Source of the DNA: Chanos chanos
Lineage: Eukaryota > Chordata > Actinopteri > Gonorynchiformes > Chanidae
Reading direction: 5' to 3'
NCBI RefSeq assembly: GCF_902362185.1
Contig: NC_044497.1
Location: forward strand, 22,830,001-22,894,000
Length of the DNA: 64,000 nucleotides
The notes beneath the pieces were generated by a model. That model did not search any database. It was not told where the DNA came from and saw only the letters and a list, made by a program, of their open reading frames with translations. The first letter of the stretch is position 1; each line of letters begins with the position of its first letter. This document shows positions 1 to 24,985 of this stretch, one piece after another. The position numbers and the translations under genes are program-made.

Positions 1-414
1 AGCTACAGTGAATCTTTTTTGTTACAGTATGGTAAAGGAAAACAACAACGACATTATTCAGATAGAATGGCAATCCCTAGCCTAGGGCTATTATAAATAG
101 ACCTGCAAAAAGAACACAGACTCAACACCATTCTACATGGCTATTACAGTATATCCCGCCTACAGTAATATGTGAGTTCAGGAAGGCATCGGTTCCAGCG
201 ATGGCAGCTAAACCTCGCCCAGTTCATTCAAGCTATGTTGACAGTTTGCTGTAATAACATCTCATATAGTAAACGAAACAAGACAGAAAATTTCACATAT
301 GCAATTAATTTAAAGCTGTAACATATTTATGGTGCATTTCACATAGTGTTAAAATTTGCTTAAATTCCATCTGTGATGCTATTCTGATGACTGGATGCTG
401 TTAGCGATCGTTAC

Positions 415-498
415 CTTCACTCCACGCAGAATCCGAACTGTGTCGTCTTCATCAAGGCCGAAAGACACTTTCCTGGTCGTGCTCTCTCCGGATCCCAT
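415..498 (-). CDS. chchd6: MICOS subunit MIC25/CHCHD6-like, first coding exon (partial gene)
   Basis: This exon encodes 28 residues from an ATG at 498 and stops at a GTAACG donor just below 415, in phase 0. The protein begins MGSGES, a Gly2 N-myristoylation context. It continues with KVSFGLDEDDTVRILRGVK, which resembles the human MIC25 start (MGSTES, then VSFGVDEEERVRVLQGV) more than MIC19. The family sits in the mitochondrial inner membrane MICOS complex and helps shape cristae junctions; its C-terminal CHCH domain would lie outside the window to the left. Bases 1-414 are intron 1, where I see no other feature. The choice between chchd6 and the related chchd3 rests on one exon, so the family is firmer than the paralogue. 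Confidence 0.8.
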
Positions 499-1193
499 GA
501 TGATGTAAATGATGTGGCTGTGATTCGGCGTCAGGTATCTATTACGAAAGTGCTATTAAAACTGCTTCAGAATATAAATTGTAATTCTCTTTTCACAGCT
601 TTCTCGTTGGCAGATCGCATCTCCCTTCGGATAGACTTGAAGGCTATAAACGCGAGTAAGCTCTAAAAACATTGGCGGAACCGCCAAGAACCAATGAAAT
701 TTGCTCATATATCGTATGTGATCGCAAAGGCTTATAGGAGTTGTTGTTCATAAACCGGGGAGCTGTCATTACCCATAATCACCTCTGCAACAGAAGCGCG
801 TTTTTTATCTTAAAATAAGATTATATAATGACAGCTGAACGTAAAAACACCGTCACAGAATGATGGTTGTCTTTTTCGTCGACGTGAGGTGGCGTATGAT
901 TTACGTTACCCTCTCAAAGGTTGAAAAAAAGCAAAGAAAGCATATATTTCTGAGTGCGTTTGGAGCAATTTATATTAAAAGTGGGCTCTGTCCACTTTTC
1001 ATGCACACTCGTGTGGAACCCCTTTTTGGAAGACCTTTGGAACACCCCTGCCACAGACTAAATTATCACAACCTATGATACACCTGGCCCTGCAATATTA
1101 TCCACTATTTTTAAAGAGGGGGGATGCATTGAAATTAAGGCTAAGGATGTCGTCCACAAGATTGGGAAAGGGGCCCTCATAGTTTCGGTCTTG

Positions 1194-2130
1194 TACGGCA
1201 GCGTATTGCTGCCACGCCAGAAAAAGAAAAACGGACCAGTATCACTTTATAACGTGAAACGTTTATTGTGATAACAAGATGTTTTTCACGTTTTAACAAG
1301 ATATTTCACGTACCACGTTATAACGTGAAAAGTTAACTGTGATAACAAAATGTTTTTTACGTGTTAACAAGATAGTTTCACGTAAGGACATAAGTAGGTC
1401 TCGGGCGGAGGTGGACTCCCCGTGATATTTCTCATTGATCAGCTGAAGTACATGACACTATCTCCAGAGGGTCGGACTCGTGTTGACCCTGTTTACACTT
1501 GATTTTATAATGCGATCGAATCACAAGTGGACAACCGAGACACATCGCCGTTAACACCTGTGTCTATATGTGTCTCCAAAGTGTCCAGCTGACTACTTGC
1601 GTTCAGATTTCCTTACCGCTCTCATCACTTCCGCTAGAAGGTCAGGACCTGGCGCACAGTTATGACAAAAAGGTTTCAAGAACTAACAGACATGTACGGA
1701 CTATTTGAACTGATGAGACTGGCGAGACAAAGTTATTTGCAACTAGCAAAAGTACACAGGACAAGACGAAGAAGGAGGGATGTTAGAAAAGCAGTGCAGT
1801 CCCATGCATTTTAAAATCCTTCTTAGTGTACGAATACTTCACTGTGCTAAAAGCAGAATCTCGCCATGTCTCAACTCGAGCATGAAGTAGAATGTGATCA
1901 AATCGTGTAAATGAGCCATATTCCTCAGTTTCTCCGTTCTCCACACACGGTCTCCTCATTCAAACGTGAGTTTCACCGTATAGCCTAACAACATAAATTA
2001 TCTTGTTATGACGTGAAACTATCGTGTTAAAACGTGAAAAACATTTTGTTATCACAATAAACTTTTCACGTTACCCCGTGATACTGGATTTGTTTTTGTT
2101 TTTCTGGCGTGGCAGCAATACGCTGCCGTA
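1194..2130. mobile_element. Non-autonomous DNA transposon with long compound inverted repeats
   Basis: The ends are near-perfect inverted repeats of about 38 bases starting TACGGCAGCGTATTGCTGCC. Similarity between the arms continues inward for roughly 130 bases, including several copies of a motif related to TTTCACGTTATAACACGA. Each terminus is itself a small palindrome, GGCAGC-gtatt-GCTGCC. Both boundaries fall at TA, so a TA target duplication is possible, but no longer duplication is visible. The internal part, about 1400-1960, has no transposase-like reading frame. It lies between the chchd6 exon and the sars1 3' end. The superfamily is not assigned; an ISL2EU-like or Tc1/mariner-like origin would fit a TA target. 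Confidence 0.75.
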
Positions 2131-3017
2131 ACAGGCTACATATTTTTACAATTTGATAATGTAAGGATGACTTTATGCCTATGACTTTATGCTGCAAAAA
2201 TGATTTAAAAAAAACTGTTATTTATTACCATATTTTTTTTGGCAAAGATAGGGAGCCACTAGAGAGGGGCTAAAGAGCTGCATAAAGCTCGAGAGCCGTG
2301 GGTCGACGTCCCCTGTCCTAGACGGTTCATCGGATTCATGTCAGATTTGCTATATATGTCAAGATGATGCTGATTTTAAGTTGCGAAGGGATTTTTGATG
2401 CATTGCAACGTGCTGAAATTGTAAAATCACGAATTTATATGTCTCGCCGCGCAAAGAGGAATACGTCATAAATTCGGCATGCATTGCTCGATACAGCTCA
2501 AACTTCACAGGTCTTGCAAGGTGCGCATTGAACAGAATGCCAACTGCATATGAAATGTGTGTCTGTCTGGAAATAGGAAGATAGTGCTTCCAATGTCTAA
2601 AAACTCATGAAATTTGGCACACCTGACGAAATGTCACGGGAAATGTCACCGGAGGTGCGAGAGCCTTCCATCGCCGCTTGCCGCTTTATGTAAGGTTTTC
2701 ACTTTGTTGAGGCACTGCAGATGCTTGTTGTTGAAATGTTGGGCAACCTCACTGTGTTTATACTGAGGGATAGAAGTTTTCTACGCAGTCCTCTCTCCAT
2801 GTTTTTAAACGCAACAATCTGACCACATAACTCCCCATCCTCCGCTAGCTTGGTTTGCCTACTTGGTTCGTCTATTCTTTGAGATGCTGAGCCTGAGGGA
2901 AGCATTAGCTGACGAGAATACTAAAAGAACCAGAAACGCTTTGTGTTCAGAGTTTAAAAAAAATCAGTAGGACTGCAAAACTAAGTCTAAATGGACTGTA
3001 CCGAGGCAACTTACTGA
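2131..3017. other. Intergenic sequence, with a possible hAT remnant
   Basis: I see no gene here. The stretch at about 2250-2325 (gagccactagagaggggc, then gagccgtgggtcgacgtc ending near cccctg) resembles the right end of old hAT-type elements common in fish, but no matching left end or target duplication is visible. The rest shows no recognisable structure. Confidence 0.35.
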
Positions 3018-3262
3018 GGGGGCAGCTGTGGCCTAATGGTTAGAGAGGTGGTTCAGTCCTCGGGACCGGCAAGAAAAAAATCCATGGCTGAAGTATTCTT
3101 GGGCAAGGCACTTAACCCCCAACTGCTGCCCACTGCTCCTGCACCTAGTGGTTGTGTGTGCTGACTACTGGTGTGTAAGGATAGGTTAAATGCAGAGGTC
3201 AAATTTCCTGCGCATTGTTCAGTGTGTGCGTGCAATCACAGATTTAATCTTATTGTTAATTT
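3018..3262 (+). repeat. tRNA-derived SINE, copy 1
   Basis: The head carries an RNA polymerase III A-box-like TGGCCTAATGG and, after a shortened spacer, a B-box-like GGTTCAGTCC. The body contains cttgggcaaggcacttaac and ttaaatgcagaggtcaaat, which recur in the reverse-strand copy at 57975-58281. That shared head-body order identifies both as one fish SINE family. The short spacing between the boxes suggests an internal deletion of the tRNA-like head. The exact 3' end and target duplication are not clear. Confidence 0.75.
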
Positions 3263-3589
3263 TAGTCAGTTCGTTTTCCTCATTCGCACGCGCACTTAAA
3301 ATGATATGACTGATATGGGTAAAGAAACCCTACCATTTAGAGTTTGAGCCGCAGGGGGGCAGGGGACAGCTGCTTATGATTTGAAGTCATTGGACTCTGT
3401 TTCAGAATCTAAACAGTACACATTACATATGAACAGATGAGAAAAACGTCAGAAAGGCCAGTTTGGTGTTATAAAATACTACTAGTAACAATTGGTTAGA
3501 TGTGAAAAACTGAATTTTCCTGTGAACCTGGTTACTTTAGTTAAGGTCTGGGTAGAGGGAAACCACGAGACATTGTTTTTTAAATTGTA

Positions 3590-3595
3590 TTTATT
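3590..3595 (-). other. Candidate poly(A) signal for sars1
   Basis: TTTATT on the plus strand reads AATAAA on the minus strand, about 880 bases past the sars1 stop codon. It would give a 3' UTR of about 0.9 kb (roughly 3570-4469). No transcript evidence is available, so this is a candidate only. Confidence 0.4.
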
Positions 3596-4469
3596 TCATT
3601 TCATTGGTTACCTTACTGGTGCCTCAAACATAATATTTTATTCAAGCTCTGTACATACAACCATGTGTCTGGTTCACATCAGCATAATAAAGAGCACATT
3701 GTTTCAAGCAATGATGGGAGCGAGTGAATGAATGAACGAATGCAGTTGAGAGAAAGGTTTAATTTCTCTAACCAAAGCAGAGAGGCCAAATCCATCCAAC
3801 TAATAAGTTCTACTCACTGAAACTGTACTGACCAATGGATCTGAGCTCTCCACAATCATCAACTATTGGTTCCAAATGTCTTTGTAAGTCCTAACCCCAA
3901 AGACCAACATACAGCCACTCTGATGTATATATGATATCTGATAAGGATTTCCCATTCATACTGTATCATGCAGGACTTTTGAGACCAGTGCTTATAGTAT
4001 ACCTTGTCTGTCAGTTACAGCCTGGCATCAGAGATGTCATTTTAAAGAGAAAAGACCCTGAAGGTGATTACTCCTATATACTCCCTTTATGTAACGCCCT
4101 CATTCCAGTCCATTGTTATGTTACAGAGACCATAGTCAATCATTAATTAGAGAGCTCATTATACACTTATTATCTAGACACAGGCCATTCTTCTGTCTGC
4201 AGTCATTGGTCAGTGTCAATAACATGTGCTTTGACTGCTGGGATACTTCCGAGATGAAGCAGAGAGGAAGTGATTTCAGAACGAGACCAGGGTGAGAGAT
4301 GAGGGTGGAGAGAGGACACCCAGGGGTGAAACAGCAGAGTTACAGTGACTGAAGAACACGAGGAACATGGTGCCGCTGTCTTCTGAAGAGTGAATGAGTA
4401 AGTTTGAGGAAAAGAGTGAATGGGTTGGAGACTTTCAGGTAGAGCTGACAGCTGGTTGGCTGAGAGGAT

Positions 4470-18247
<13,778 letters not shown>

Positions 18248-18882
18248 GATGCTAGCTTCGGTAATTGAGGAACAAGAGCCGATGTACCAGGGGCTGTACC
18301 GGTTGTAGATCGTACGGAAGGAGGAGTGCAGTGAAAAGGGTCGGCCTACTATCCTCAATCTACTCGCAGATTCTGCATTGCGCAGCTGGCTCTTGTCGGC
18401 TGGCCAATTGACAGTCTACTTTGTTTTACGTAAACTGACCCTGAGGAAAAAATCTTGCAAAATTGAAGTACCATTATTTGCTTTTATTAGAAATAATACT
18501 AGAGACATTTGTTTAAATATTTTATAACCAAAATTAGCCTAATCATACATTTTCATTTGTTATAACAGTTAGGGTCCTGTCTTGAACATGTCACTACGTG
18601 AACCTTAACTGAATTTTGATATGTATGGTATTACACTGTTCAAATGAGAAGAATTGAATTTACTTTTCCATCCGTTCATAACGCTCTAGGCTTTGGGAAT
18701 TGATACGAAACATTTTCACATCTCTACTGGAGCATCATTCACTCCTGTCTTTTGGTTTTCGGCGGGACTGCGCGTATAATCGTGATGAAAGCAGTATTGA
18801 ATATTGTTCCTTCAATATGTGTGCGTTTTTAGGTAATGTGACGATCACTGACTCAAAACACAAAATAAGAAAATAATTTCTC
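18248..18882. promoter_or_regulatory. sars1 promoter and 5' UTR region; gap to the next gene's 3' end
   Basis: No reading frame of interest is present. The interval separates the sars1 start codon from the candidate poly(A) signal of the IL17RD-like gene (18883-18888). The sars1 5' UTR and core promoter must therefore lie here or further inside that 3' UTR. Position is the only support; I see no clear TATA box or other named motif. Confidence 0.4.
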
Positions 18883-18888
18883 TTTATT
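18883..18888 (-). other. Candidate poly(A) signal for the IL17RD-like gene
   Basis: TTTATT on the plus strand is AATAAA on the minus strand, about 830 bases past the stop at 19719. It is the last good signal before sars1 begins. Bases 18889-19718 would be the 3' UTR, where I see no other feature. Confidence 0.4.
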
Positions 18889-19718
18889 CATTAGATGAAA
18901 AACATGCATTTAACTTATTGATTGTATATATAACTGCATGCACTTATTGTGTACCATTTGCAGTGTCCAGAAACGGAGAGCACATTGCACTGAGGAGTTA
19001 CATGCAGATACTGGGTCCACTGTGCTATTGCCCATCATAATATCGATAAGAAGAGGTGATGAGTGACAAGGTTACCTTGACACAGAGAAAGACATTAGAG
19101 CAATTTTCTGAATTCACGATTCCAATGTGTCAGCATTCCTCTTTAAGCATATATAGAAAATACAATGTCCAGTTTTGTAATCTCACAGAGTCTTTGGTGA
19201 ATCCTTCTTACTGGAGAAATAAAGATCTTTGAGTATTATGTGAAAGAACATGCACAGGCTTGATATATACTCTAATTAGTGCATTGGTTATGTTTGGTCT
19301 TTAAATGCATTTTTAAAAATACATAATGTATTTAAGTACATATCTGTGCCATGATTATTTTTTATCAACACATGCAGTCAATCAGATTATAAACAATAAT
19401 TCCATGCAGAATTCAACAGAATGTCATTATGACATCAAAATCACAGGCTACAGTTCCTCTTTTCTCTTCATCCAGGACCTTGTACTTTCCTGTGCATAGA
19501 ATAGCTACATGAACACAGCAGGGGTTTGTTTAAGGCATGAACTAACTTCTAATGCTATCACGCTGCTGTGTCACAAAGCAAGCTGAGCAACACAACGTGT
19601 AGACAAATCAGTTTGGTATGTCTGACATCTAACCAAAACCTATGAGGAGGGTGTTTTGTTCCCTGTTCAATGTTCATGGAAGCCTTTAAGGCATAATTAG
19701 TCTCTAATTAGATCTGTT

Positions 19719-22700
19719 TCATGTTGTGGTTGGCTTGTCTTTTGTCCTGTCTCTAAACTGATTCTGATCATGCCAGATCTTTGCCTCTTCGATGGCCAGT
19801 CGCAGTGCGGCACCAGCCTGTTGTTTGGTGTAACCATTTTCTGAGATGTCCTCCACCTGTAGGCAAACTCCAGGCCTCTGCAGAGCGACTCCGTGTAGAT
19901 GGGAGAAGAGCAGCGGTAAATCTCGAGTGAGCGTGTATCGTGAGGCCAGGCCCAACACCGCTGGGACATCATTCTCATGTGAATACTCAAATATGGCGGT
20001 CATGTATTTGATAAGATCCTCTCCCATAGTCTTGGTCCGCCACAGCTCCTCTCCGATCATGGTGATAACAGATGAGGAGGAGTTCAACTCCCAGCCCTCG
20101 TTAGGCTCTTCTCCCTCCTCTCTGTCTTGCTTTCTCTGATGGAGGCCACGGGAGCAGATGACAAGCACAAAGTCACTTTCTTTGATTTTCCTAGAGTACC
20201 AGCCCAGTACCCCCTCCTGCATTAGGCTAAGTGCCTCCCAAAGGTCGAGCGCCACCTGTGCAGAAGAGAGGTAAAAATCAGGGTTAGAAAAACTACACAG
20301 CATGCATCAGGCTGTCAGGCATAGGAGAGCAGATAGAATATGCTGGTGGAGAGAGACGAGTAGTTGTCGGTGCTGTTAGAGGTTTATTTTAATTCTCGGT
20401 TTCACTATATGAATAAATTTGACTGATGATGCATTGAGCCACTGATTGCTGACACTGGATTGTAATGTTTACTGGCAAAGTGTAAAAATGAAGGGCCAAT
20501 TTGTGGAAGAAATGACTTAACTGAAACTCTCTGAGCCATACAGCTCATTTCCTGTATTGTAATAACCAAGGGAAACTGCAGGATTCCAGTGGTATACCTG
20601 AACAGCCATGTGTTTCTGTACAAATGCTGCTAACTGCAAAACAACCCTGACGTGAGCTGGGCCATCATTACTAGAGTAGCAAATGAGAAGGCGAGGTGGG
20701 TGGGGTTTGCTGGTCAAGACGATGTGCTGTTCCTCATGCTCAGTCATATCTGGGAGCAAAACAACACACACACCAAAACTGTATGATGAACAGCAGGAAT
20801 GTCACATAGCAACAAAACAGAAAGTGTTGAGTAATGTCCCATGTCAACTTAATTACCTTCTATGAACTTCTTGAGGAATTGGTACAAACAAAATCATGTT
20901 TATCCAGTTTGGAATTGTACCTCTTATACTGAATAAGCTCTTTCTATATTCCACAAACAAGAGTATGAGATCTGAATGAGTAAATTCCTCTAAAACACTT
21001 ATTTGAAAAAGTTCCTTTTTTATTATACATTTCTGTATGAAAAAGATTGAGGATTCTAATGTGTTTTCCATTTTTATCCCAAAAGGAGGTAAATAGTGAC
21101 AGGAGCAGCCTTTGCTACTCCATGCTGTGACGTGCAGGCTGTATGATTAGAGTCATGTATGAGTGCTCACCTGCTGCCACGTTTTGTTTTCTCATTCTAC
21201 TCCTAAGCCTCTTTTTACACCACAGAGTGAGAATAACAACCAGAGTAACCAGTGCAATGCCCACAGGAACTAACAAAGCCAGGGAGGGACCATCTGCGTG
21301 TGTTGCAGGAGGCTCTGGGAAAAAACAAAACACATAAACCATATAAATACACGCACCCGATTCCAGAGTACAGGTGATACAAAAATGGGAACAGGAGCTT
21401 AATGTCTTGCTCCTGGATAACATAATGTTGATTATAGACAGCATACATATTTATAACCCACCCAGGTAACACAATCTACATTTACCCCATAAAATATTTC
21501 ATATCCAGTGTTTCTTTTCTGCCACACTCTAAACAATGCATTAGAACAACGCTGAATGTAATATTCACTGTGTTGAACACAATACCCCAAATACTGCCCT
21601 GTATCCTCACTCCACTAAAGCACCAGACCTTGGGTAACCTGTGATATGTAAATGTAGAATCTTTTCCTCACAGCATCCTCCACATCTGCTGCAATCTGGA
21701 GATGAAAAACAAAGACAAACTGGTTCATTTTTCTCATTTAAGCATGCAGATGTGCGCCTGTTTGCTTGTTAGTGAATGAACTCTTCAAAAGTTGAAGCAA
21801 ATAGTAAAGTAGTTAATGAGATAGAAGAATTCTGCAATATGCAGCCGACATCAGGCATAACAACAGCCTTTGACATGCTCCAATTATTTTCACAACAATC
21901 TTGTGTCCCATCACACATCCTGTCTGACCTGCCATATATCTCAGAGAGCATCATCATAAGGACAACTTGAATATGACAATACACAAACTTGACTTGAACT
22001 TTTGTTTTTACCATATTAAGGACTCAGTGCAGAACCAAGACTCACCTCACAGGTGAAGTTGATTCCAGAGCGAAGGTAAAGCAGGTGATAAGAGTAGTGT
22101 GTCTGGTTTTCCACAGTGTCCTGGGGACAAACACAACAAGGTAGCTGGTGTTAGTTCTCCACAATGCACACTCAGCTGTTTGATGTAATGAGTAAACCAA
22201 ATCACTTTGGTACAATTCTTACAGGTGTTATTTTTTGGTCACTGCGCAGGCCACCTCCAAAGCATGATAAAAAATACTGATGGATTCCCAAACTTTTCGG
22301 AGCAAGATTAAAGGTCACCAAGGCATCCATGTCTTTCCGCTGCACTTCAATGTGTTCTGGGTACCAGTCTGTGAGGGAATAGAAATACACACCATTCATA
22401 TCGTGCAGTCTTTTTTTAGCATGCTATAAATGACAGCGATGTCTCAGTTCAAATGCAGTCTTTACCTCTCCTACATTTTTCCATGCCATTTTTCTCAGGG
22501 CAGGCTGTAAAATAAAACGCCCAACAGTAAGTGAACACCACTGGGTTCTAGTTATTTGAAGTGTGGGTTTTTTGTGTATTTTAGTTGGTGACACAGAAAA
22601 GACTGAGACAGAATGACATACACATTTATTGAGTCATATGTTGAAAATAGTTTATAGTTTTGGGTTGGTGTGTGAGCAATGAGTGAGAGAACTGGAAACT

Positions 22701-24954
22701 TACTGCGAGTGAAGAACCTTTTGCTGTGGTAGAAATTGTCCCACTTTTCTGGAACAGGAAGAGCCATTACAGTCACAGCATACTGAGTGTCGAGAGGAAG
22801 TCCAGTGAAGGCATCTGAGTGGTACACCTACAAATCCAGAGTTCAGGAGCCTCAGCCAGGTTTAGTGCTAAAGCACACTCTTTATTTACCTCTGAATTAA
22901 AACCCCTGTCATTACCAGCCCTACAGCCCTGAGTCTCAGAAAACACTGCATTTAGTGACCTTCTTACAAGAAAAGAGAAACCCTCAAATAATATAGTTTT
23001 ATTTCTTTTCGTCTTCATTGTTTAAGGGACAAATATATGCATTGTTTAAACATTTATGGCAATATGTGATAAAGCAAGAATAAGATTTGAATGTATTGCT
23101 GCATGTCTGTTTGTTGTTTGCGGTGAGTCAGGGCCTGATATAACACCTGAGTGCGAATCATCCAACAGGAAAGAAAGCTACAGCCAAGGGTTACAACAAC
23201 ACAACGGTTACAGCAACACAAGAAGTTTGTTTTACAGTGTTCTAATCCAACCCTTAAGTGCTGTGTGTACATGTGGAGACAAGGAGAACATGAGGAGAAA
23301 AGCAGGTGTAGAGCGTTCATTATGTACATGCTCTCCTACCCTCTGGGCATGAGCGGCAGTGAGAGACAGATTTTTCGGCAGAAGAAAAAGCTGACATGCA
23401 GTCTGTGTTCCTCCCAAAGCCTGCAGAAAGACCTGAAATCCTCGCAAAAAGGCAATACCTACAGCAGATGCAAAACAGAAAAAGCCTCAGGATTCTCTCT
23501 GCTTTGCTCCAGTTTTAACCTAGACAGACAGGTTCTGCAATCCAAACCGCAGTGCAAAGTTTGTAGAATTAATCTCTATATGAGAACATATAATGGAATA
23601 TACAAAATTAACATTACGTGAGTAAATTATGAGTAATCAAGTCTGTAACTGTCATGAACAATCACTTTTAGAAACATGAAAGAACTGTATGTGTACAGCA
23701 CATTAAAACTTCAGATGTAATGCATTCTGTTTCGATGACAACTCAATGGGCGGGACATTGTGTTCTCTGTGTGATTACCATATTGACTAGGACTCCAGGA
23801 GACAGTGACAGTGTCGTGTGTGAGGTCTTGATTAGGCAGGAACTGCACCGTCACATTATGTGGAGCGTGGACATAGTGTTGGCACACGTCTGGAGTCTGT
23901 TGTCCAAGAAAGGTCTGACATGGCCATGGCACGCAGCCTGCTCCACAGGTTAAGTCAAACATGAAATCTCAAACATTCAAAAACTTAAATGATATGCTTG
24001 TCATCTTCTTCATCTATGCTTTATATATTTTTTACATGGATCATTTCTGCCATTTTTGAGGAGTCCAGTGGCAACTGAAAAAGGGATTTTTTCAGTAATT
24101 TAAATGTTAATAATCACTGGCAACTATAAACACCAGAAAACACCACAGTGTCTCCTCTGTATCTGTCCTGAAAATCATTTTATTTTTTCATTTTTACTTA
24201 CTTTTCAAAACTGATCCATTTCCCATCTCTAATTTAGTTCTAGTGTAGTTTTACTAAACTTGTCCTCATGCTAAAATTCTTTCATGCCCTGGTTGTGGGC
24301 CTTGCATGTCTCAGGTCCAATGTAATGCGTGAAAAGAGAACCTCATGATGGTTTGTCTGAGACTTAAAGCATTTTTGTCTTTTTGCTGTTGAATTTTTGT
24401 TCGTCCGACAGTTCACTGATTGGGTCATGTTTTAATCAGCTTGGATCTTAACAGTAGAGGGTGCTACCTTAAGAATCTTTCCATTCTAATTGCCCCAAGG
24501 GAGGCTTGCTATCACAAGCTAATGGTGTAAGAGGGAGCAGATGGAGCACAAGTTAAAGTTTATGAGATTGCTTTTGGCATGCAGTAACCAGATGATTTTA
24601 AGTATAAATCACTAAAAGTTCATATTTGATTTTCAAAAAATGTTCTGACCCAGGCTCCATCAGTCACATTTTCCACAGATTATACATGTGTGTAATCCAG
24701 CCAAAACATATCTCCCATAGATAATACATGTATAGAATCCTGCCAAAACACATTTCCCACAGATTATACACATGTATATAATCCTACCAAAACACAGTTC
24801 CCACAGATTATACATGTATATATAATCCTGCCAAAACACATTTTCCACAGATTAACCAAACCAAAACATATTTTCTTGTTTGTTATACATAAAATAAGAA
24901 AATACAAAGAACATAAAAATATAAAAACACACAAAGGCCATATAAACACACCCG

Positions 24955-24985
<31 letters not shown>

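Noticed and set aside
860-1078. 72-residue frame between chchd6 and the transposon
   Set aside because: No family resemblance and no splice context; length is within chance for this composition.
24655-24860. CRISPR-like array
   Set aside because: It is a plain tandem repeat without unique spacers, in an intron of a vertebrate gene.
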